A DNA stretch of 38,184 nucleotides from BPGX01 sp035405785. Its GTDB lineage: Bacteria; Bacteroidota; Bacteroidia; B-17B0; Aurantibacillaceae. Position 1 is the stretch's first letter, and each line of letters starts with the position of its first letter. The stretch is taken from positions 1 through 38,184 of the forward strand of contig DAONJS010000015.1 of assembly GCA_035405785.1 (NCBI GenBank), read 5' to 3'. Made by a program: the position numbers and the translations under genes. The notes under the pieces were generated by a model. That model was not told the DNA's origin. It did not search any database and saw nothing but the letters and a program-made list of their open reading frames with translations. Shown here one piece after another: positions 34,101 through 38,184 of the stretch.

Positions 34101-34268
34101 AAGAAATTTTTAGGAATGTATATTGATACCCTTTATTTCAACACCGCTGTAATATGGCTGATGACTATTATTTTGTGGATTACATTGTATTTTGATGTTT
34201 TCAAAAAAGTATTATGTGCATTTGGCAATTTTGGAAAACTCTTCAAAAAAGAATCTGATACAGAATGA
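31155..34268 (+). CDS. ABCG-type transporter fused to TerB-like N-terminal domain
   Basis: A 1037-aa half-transporter with unusual additions. Residues about 1-150 are helical and TerB-like (MFAIIAKVDGITNTGRNIV). About 165-240 is beta-rich, then the ABC domain (about 255-480) has Walker A GGSGAGKST (283-291), Q-loop VPQDDLL, signature ISGGQRKRLNIAL and Walker B VLFLDEPTSG. CPHCGN near 496 is a possible metal-binding pair in the linker. The ABC-2 permease follows, with about five helices from 590 to 760. A long charged coiled-coil-like insertion (about 800-975) separates these from the last helix near the C-terminus, as in some Bacteroidota ABCG-like proteins. Substrate unknown. The stop overlaps the hydrolase gene (ATGA). 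Confidence 0.88.
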   Translation: MSEQILRALMQMFAIIAKVDGITNTGRNIVQSYLKQQLNQEQVEKYLKIFDEYLEQYHQVSQKKEGAAKKTALNSVKILKICSQINEELEQTQKFVVLVRLIEFIHSSNQISEQELEFVETVAEVFNIDRKDFENIKNLVEQSISDVPDSDEFLIISHQAPKNVSKTKFLFNENIVNGEIRVLRIETVNLYILKVFGEIDIQLNGQNVDINRVYVLTHGSSLRSSKIKPIYYSDIIGRFLADEHTFKITFEATDVEYKFKNGKIGLRDINLFEESGTLVGIMGGSGAGKSTLMNVLNGSEKPSKGKVLINGIDIHKEPEKIEGVIGHVPQDDLLIEELTVFENLFYNAKLCFGNLDDEEIKKKCDALLSDLGLSETANLKVGSPLEKTISGGQRKRLNIALELIREPSVLFLDEPTSGLSSRDSENIMDLLKELTLKGKLIFVVIHQPSSDIFKMFDKLIILDVGGYLVYYGNPVDSVSYFKRLINHANAEETECPHCGNVNPEQVFNIIESKVLDEYGNLTKKRKTSPAEWNRYYKELIEKYVRTKEHFSTIPEAIFKIPNKIQQFKVFLTRDVKSKLTNTQYLLINFLEAPALAFILSFLIRYYNTDVDTGKGYIFRENDNVPAYLFMAVVVALFIGMMVSAEEIIRDRKIRKREAFLNLSKGSYLLSKVVIMFVLSAIQTFTFIIVGNNILGVNGLFTDYWLVLFSTSCFANMLGLNISAAFNSVVTIYISVPFLIIPQLILSGVIVKFDKLNPLLTQPGNVPWSGEVMTSRWAYEALAVNQFKNNNFEKHFYIYDKVISNAQYKKVYWIPKLQNKLTKIEDELKDKNHNVSILIQDINLVKNEILKEYNTNKSFQKILKNKEEIQSLSINTISVESINTIRNYLYNLNNYYIDLENAARKKKDEKARSMQKTPAEKEAFVKLEEENENEALNQLVTNSNDISGERCMEKDGKLIRRIDLVFYDPEDSNLGGAHFYAPRKKFLGMYIDTLYFNTAVIWLMTIILWITLYFDVFKKVLCAFGNFGKLFKKESDTE

Positions 34269-35068
34269 ACTCAAATACAGTTTCCTTCTTAAAAGAAAAT
34301 ATACATTACTATACACAGGGTAAAGGAAGGTGTATTGTTTTATTACACGGATTTTTAGGATCATCTGAAATCTGGAAAAAAATTGTTCCCATACTTTCAA
34401 AATCCTACAAAGTAGTATGCATTGATTTGCCCGGACATGGTAAGTCAGATTGCTTGGGTTATGCTCATAGTATGGAACTAATGGCAGATGCGGTATTTGC
34501 TGTATTAAAAAAATTGAGAATTAAAAAATGTGTAATGGTAGGACACAGTATGGGTGGTTATGTAACACTTGCATTTGCTAAAAAATATCCTGAATATCTA
34601 AAAGGTTTTTGTTTGTTTCATTCCACTGCACATCCCGATTCCGAAGAAAAAAAGAAAGACAGAAACAGAGCCATTAAAATTGTAAGAAATAATCCGAGAT
34701 TGTTTATCAAACCAATGATAAAGAATTTGTTTGCTAAAAGAAATATCAAATATCTAACAGATGAAATAAAATTTGCCACTGATATTGCTTTGAAAACGCC
34801 TGTTCAGGGAATCATTGCTGCCCTTATAGGAATGCGAGACAGACCTTCTTATATTTCAGTATTATCAGATGCTAATTATCCTATAATGATGATAATAGGA
34901 AAACAAGATAATGTTTTGCCATACAATGTTTTGTTAGAACAATGTGAGTTGATAAAAGAAAAACATTGTTTGTTTTTAGAATACGACGGGCATTTTGGAA
35001 TGCTTGAAAATCCTAATGCTACAGGCATTGCCATTCGGCAATTTGCAAGAAAGTGTTTTAATAAATAA
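34265..35068 (+). CDS. Alpha/beta-fold hydrolase
   Basis: A 267-aa cytoplasmic serine hydrolase of the alpha/beta superfamily. The oxyanion region LLHGFLGSSEIW, nucleophile elbow GHSMGG, acid Asp in GKQDNVLP and His in DGHFGMLENP give a complete triad, similar to MenH/esterase-like enzymes. Its ATG overlaps the transporter stop (ATGA), indicating translational coupling. Substrate unknown. Confidence 0.87.
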   Translation: MNSNTVSFLKENIHYYTQGKGRCIVLLHGFLGSSEIWKKIVPILSKSYKVVCIDLPGHGKSDCLGYAHSMELMADAVFAVLKKLRIKKCVMVGHSMGGYVTLAFAKKYPEYLKGFCLFHSTAHPDSEEKKKDRNRAIKIVRNNPRLFIKPMIKNLFAKRNIKYLTDEIKFATDIALKTPVQGIIAALIGMRDRPSYISVLSDANYPIMMIIGKQDNVLPYNVLLEQCELIKEKHCLFLEYDGHFGMLENPNATGIAIRQFARKCFNK

Positions 35069-35089
35069 TCCTCTCATCATTTAATATCT

Positions 35090-35989
35090 ATGTTGTATAT
35101 CATTTTAGCCACTATTACAAGCGTTTTAATGTTAGTAATTGTTCGCTTGTTTCAAAAATTTGAAGCACATACTTTTTATGCATTGATTGCTAATTATATC
35201 TCTGCATTTGTATGTGGCATTAGTTACACATCATTTATGCTTAAACAAAAAAATATCTCTTTATTACAAATCATTTTTACACTTCATTCTAATGTATGGA
35301 TATTAACCATTATAGAAGGTGTTTTGTTCATCACAGTTTTTTACTGGATAGCACAAACGACAAGATTTTTTGGAATGGCAGTAGCATCAGTGGCTAATAA
35401 GATGAGTTTGGTATTTCCGGTTATTTCTGCGGCTATACTTTTTAATGAACATTTAGATTTGATAAGATGGACAGGGCTATCAATGGCAGTGGTATCTGTT
35501 TATTTGGTTACTTATTCAGAACAAATAAAATCATCATTCAAAAATTCCAGAAACATTATTTTCCCTTTGCTGGTTTTTATAGGTAGTGGTGTTATAGATT
35601 CATTAATCAATTATGGGAACAAAACTTTTATTGATACTTCAGATAAGCAATTTGTGTTTTCAACATTTGTGTATTTATTTGCATTGATAACCGGGATAAT
35701 GTATTTGTTATTTGACAACAAAAAAATTTTTTATGTAGAAAAATTTAATTTGCTTTCAACTATTATTTTAGGGACTGTATTAGGTATTCCTAATTTTTTT
35801 AATTTATATTTCATCATAGAAGCATTGAACACACACATACTTCCAAGCGGACAAATTTTTTTAATTCTCAATTTAAGTAATGTTATTGTTTCATCCCTAA
35901 TAGGAATAATCTTTTTCAAAGAAAAACTCAACTGGATAAACTGGACAGGCATTTTATTTGCCATTGCAGCAATTTATTTGGTGAAATAA
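35090..35989 (+). CDS. EamA/DMT family transporter
   Basis: A 299-aa inner-membrane protein with about ten helices forming two EamA-type repeats: IAQTTRFFGMAVASVANKMS with INWTGILFAIAAIYLV at the end of the second and IRWTGLSMAVVSVYLV at the end of the first. This is the drug/metabolite transporter superfamily; the cargo is not predictable. It is 21 bases after the hydrolase gene, probably the last gene of the operon. Confidence 0.87.
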   Translation: MLYIILATITSVLMLVIVRLFQKFEAHTFYALIANYISAFVCGISYTSFMLKQKNISLLQIIFTLHSNVWILTIIEGVLFITVFYWIAQTTRFFGMAVASVANKMSLVFPVISAAILFNEHLDLIRWTGLSMAVVSVYLVTYSEQIKSSFKNSRNIIFPLLVFIGSGVIDSLINYGNKTFIDTSDKQFVFSTFVYLFALITGIMYLLFDNKKIFYVEKFNLLSTIILGTVLGIPNFFNLYFIIEALNTHILPSGQIFLILNLSNVIVSSLIGIIFFKEKLNWINWTGILFAIAAIYLVK

Positions 35990-36027
35990 AAGTTTTATAA
36001 TTTTCATTTATAATAAATTATTATACT

Positions 36028-36035
36028 TAATTTTG
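36028..36035 (+). promoter_or_regulatory. -7 promoter motif (TAATTTTG)
   Basis: An exact TAnnTTTG match 12 bases before the ATG at 36048; its last three bases are a TTG in frame with the gene, so the promoter reading argues for the later start. Confidence 0.4.
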
Positions 36036-36047
36036 TTTCAAAAAAAT

Positions 36048-36791
36048 ATGCATAAATTTTCTATTACACTCATTTTTTTCACTTTGTATTTTTACTCTTG
36101 CAAAGAAGAAATTAAAAACAAAAATATTAATAAGTTGAAATCAATTGAAATTAACTGGACAGATGAACAGAAAAGAATTTATTTTCAAGATAGTATTGCG
36201 TATAGGATGTATAATGGCAAACTTGGAATGGGTGATAGTATTAATGATTTTGAAATTTTTTCTAAAATTATGTTTAGTGACATTAAAGCGAAAAACAAAG
36301 ATGAACCATTAATCTTTGCATTTGAAGAACCGTACATTGATACTACTAAAATCAATAATGATAAATATTGGTTTAGAGTGGTAGTAGAACCTACTTTCAC
36401 CACTGCATTTTGTTTAATAGTAGAAAAAAAGTATAAAAGAACTTATGTAACCTTAAAATTAACAGATGGTTATGGTAGTTATTATACAGGACTTCTGAAT
36501 TTTTCTATCACAAAAGTATATCCTGTAACATTATTTACAAACATTTCAAAAGTATTACATAAAATCAATTTCTGGAATTTAGGTAAAGACACATTAAATA
36601 TACATGGATTTGATGGAGAAAATTGGACTTTTGAAGCAATAGAAAATGGTAAATACAATATTATAAAAAGATGGTGTCCAGAAGCTTATGGTAATAGAGA
36701 TACCCGAGAACTCGGAAACTTTGTAATTGATATTCTAAAAAAGACAGACTTATGGGATTTGTATTTGAGGAAAAAAAGAAAGATTAATTAA
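36048..36791 (+). CDS. Lipoprotein of unknown function
   Basis: A 247-aa protein with an N-terminal lipoprotein signal (MHKFSITLIFFTLYFYSC, Cys 18). Mature domain is rich in aromatic and charged residues and shows KYWFRVVVEPTFTTAFCLIV, LKLTDGYGSYYTG and a C-terminal WCPEAYGNRDTRELGNF. No catalytic motif recognised. ATG at 36048 chosen over the TTG 15 bases upstream because of the promoter motif and the signal peptide. Probably monocistronic. Confidence 0.75.
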   Translation: MHKFSITLIFFTLYFYSCKEEIKNKNINKLKSIEINWTDEQKRIYFQDSIAYRMYNGKLGMGDSINDFEIFSKIMFSDIKAKNKDEPLIFAFEEPYIDTTKINNDKYWFRVVVEPTFTTAFCLIVEKKYKRTYVTLKLTDGYGSYYTGLLNFSITKVYPVTLFTNISKVLHKINFWNLGKDTLNIHGFDGENWTFEAIENGKYNIIKRWCPEAYGNRDTRELGNFVIDILKKTDLWDLYLRKKRKIN

Positions 36792-36876
36792 TTTCAAAAA
36801 AATCTTCTTCAATTTCATTTCTTGAAATGTCGGAATTATCGTCTTTGTTTTGATTTAATCTTGATGAAACGAGCAT
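36784..36876 (-). CDS. Possible 30-aa acidic small ORF
   Basis: MLVSSRLNQNKDDNSDISRN continues with an acidic tail to a TAA. It overlaps the end of the lipoprotein gene by 8 bases. Composition looks protein-like, but no promoter or homologue is recognisable; it may be chance or a gene remnant. Confidence 0.15.
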   Translation of the reverse strand: MLVSSRLNQNKDDNSDISRNEIEEDFFEIN

Positions 36877-37202
36877 GATTCGTTAAACACAAACACAGAT
36901 GAAAATTCATCATGCGAGTTCCATCCGACCGATTAAAAACAAATTATTTACGGATGAAATAACAATACCTGTTGGTTTAACTCCTGTCTCACTCATAAAA
37001 TCTGAATTTGGTTCAATAGATGAAAAGGCAGAAAATGGATTTTTTTGTGAATAAAAAAATGTATATGTTTGTGTTCATTAAAAATGAATCACAAATATAA
37101 AATATCAAAATAATTACTTCGTTTATCCACCAAAAATGGCTGTATTGGCGAAAGTTTTATACAGATATAATCTAGTTATTAGTTACTATAAAATCAAATC
37201 TA
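36792..37202. other. 411-bp region without a confident gene
   Basis: It holds two small ORF candidates on opposite strands, a short hairpin GATGAA-AA-TTCATC (36898-36911), and, from about 37060, AT-rich sequence leading to the acyltransferase gene. No promoter consensus or terminator was clear. It may be a site of gene loss. Confidence 0.6.
36899..37054 (+). CDS. Possible 51-aa small ORF
   Basis: Reads MKIHHASSIRPIKNKL and continues to SEFGSIDEKAENGFFCE before a TAA. No motif, signal peptide or promoter; too short to trust without comparison. It could be a decayed gene fragment. Confidence 0.2.
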   Translation: MKIHHASSIRPIKNKLFTDEITIPVGLTPVSLIKSEFGSIDEKAENGFFCE

Positions 37203-38184
37203 ATGACAGAATATAGATTATCAGAAACGAGTTCTAATTTTATACATTTTTTAAGAGCCGCTTCATCACAAATTGTCTTAATAGGACACTGTGCTGCGTT
37301 AAATCAATTAATTGAAATTTCCTTTTTAAGCTTTCTTCCTAGTTTTTCAGTTATGGTTTTCTTTGTGTTGTCTGGATTTGTTATTTCATATTCAACATCT
37401 TTAAAAGGTGAATCATACGGATTGTCTAATTATTTAGTTGATAGATTTTCGCGTATTTATATAACATTATTGCCAGCATTACTAATTACATTTTTATTGG
37501 GTTTTATATATTATCTATATTTTAATGCATATCCTTTTAATATAAATATAAAGTATTTATTTACTTGTATTACAATGCAACAGGAAAATCCATTATTATT
37601 AAAAATTCAATATATGTTACCTGATATAAATAAATATAAATTCATCGGCATTTTCGGGGACAACCTTCCGTTATGGTCTTTATCTTTGGAGTGGTGGTAC
37701 TATGTCTTTTTTGGTCTTTTCTTTTATACAAAATTTAAAACCATGAAAATCCAACACTTTATATTGTTAGTTTGTTGTCTCCCTTTTGTTGTAGGATACA
37801 TGTTTTTACCAGGCCGTGCAGGATATGGACTTTCTTTCATCTGGTTTAGTGGCGTTTTAATAAACTACTTATTAAGTAAAAATATTAAGATAAGTTATTC
37901 AAACTGGTTGTTTTATATTTTTCTTGTTTTTACAATTATTAGTCTTAAAATTATTTCTAATTTATCTATATTATCCTTTATCGTTTTTTTTCTTTTTTCC
38001 ATAATTTATTTTAACGGAAAGAGTTCTAACTCTAATTGGAATAAATTTTTTAAACTTGCGAAATGGCCAGGGAATTATTCGTACTCACTATATGTTATTC
38101 ACTATCCTATATTGCTTTTGTTAAAAAAATTGGGGATTATAACAAAAAATGGACCAAAAATTAAGTTTATAAATGTATTTTCTG
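37203..38184 (+). CDS. Acyltransferase 3 family membrane protein (3' end outside the window)
   Basis: The first 327 residues of an OafA/YrhL-type membrane O-acyltransferase. The start MTEYRLSETSSNFIHFLRAA leads into the first helix with the conserved IGHCAA (usually RxxA...H), then the hallmark FFVLSGFVISYSTSLKG with DRFSRIYITLLPALL, further helices around FLLGFIYYLY and LSLEWWYYVFFGLFFY, and KFFKLAKWPGNYSYSLYVIHYPI near the edge, matching the late GxxSYslYliH motif. Such enzymes acylate sugars of surface polysaccharides or lipids. No stop is seen before the window ends. Confidence 0.88.
   Translation, partial: MTEYRLSETSSNFIHFLRAASSQIVLIGHCAALNQLIEISFLSFLPSFSVMVFFVLSGFVISYSTSLKGESYGLSNYLVDRFSRIYITLLPALLITFLLGFIYYLYFNAYPFNINIKYLFTCITMQQENPLLLKIQYMLPDINKYKFIGIFGDNLPLWSLSLEWWYYVFFGLFFYTKFKTMKIQHFILLVCCLPFVVGYMFLPGRAGYGLSFIWFSGVLINYLLSKNIKISYSNWLFYIFLVFTIISLKIISNLSILSFIVFFLFSIIYFNGKSSNSNWNKFFKLAKWPGNYSYSLYVIHYPILLLLKKLGIITKNGPKIKFINVFS

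Noticed and set aside
1..38184. tRNA, rRNA or riboswitch genes
   Set aside because: No cloverleaf-like run with a TTCGA-type T-loop, rRNA segment or recognisable aptamer core was seen on either strand by eye.

Overview
The window looks like a chromosomal segment of a low-GC Bacteroidota (Bacteroidetes) bacterium. Evidence: the gliding/type IX secretion accessory genes gldF, gldG and gldA; two secreted proteins with Por/T9SS-type C-terminal sorting domains; lipoprotein and signal peptides of Bacteroidota style; several TAnnTTTG -7 promoter motifs close to start codons; and almost no Shine-Dalgarno sequences. No rRNA, tRNA, CRISPR or phage genes were recognised. Genus and species cannot be named from the sequence.

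Layout. 1-2.4 kb: a displaced Rhs tip (Rhs core remnant, Gly-rich pretoxin stretch, HxHP-containing C-terminal domain) with a downstream exported protein that may be its immunity protein, followed by a second, 3'-truncated copy of the same Rhs core. The two 168-bp core copies are about 96% identical. 2.4-5.9 kb: a SirB1-like transglutaminase-fold protein, a nucleoside phosphorylase and, divergently, guaA. 6.0-8.45 kb: gldG-gldF on the minus strand. 8.45-9.04 kb: a 585-bp gene-free stretch with a nested palindromic element and a MITE-like inverted-repeat element.

9.04-13.35 kb, the most unusual part: a very AT-rich three-gene plus-strand cluster. It encodes a 79-aa Cys/Ser/Thr/Gly-rich peptide that looks like a lanthipeptide precursor, a 961-aa class II lanthipeptide synthetase (LanM-like: DUF4135 dehydratase plus LanC cyclase), and an exported HExxH metalloprotease whose start overlaps the LanM stop. 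There is no LanT exporter. The usual DxHxEN motif of the dehydratase has lost its His. The putative core of the peptide is bracketed by two similar 13-residue motifs.

13.4-38.2 kb: mostly housekeeping and accessory Bacteroidota genes. These are a MORN_2 protein and gldA; an M3 oligopeptidase; an M43 pappalysin-type secreted protease with T9SS tail; ispE; a second MORN_2 protein; a DAACS symporter with a changed Na1-site Asp; hflX; a HepT/MntA-like HEPN-nucleotidyltransferase module joined end to end with a membrane cytochrome c; a PHP-domain T9SS cargo; an OppA-type lipoprotein; a membrane J-domain protein; a DUF2905 protein; and a probable operon of two exported unknowns, a TerB-like/ABCG fused transporter, an alpha/beta hydrolase and an EamA transporter. 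A lipoprotein follows, and the window ends inside an acyltransferase-3 gene.
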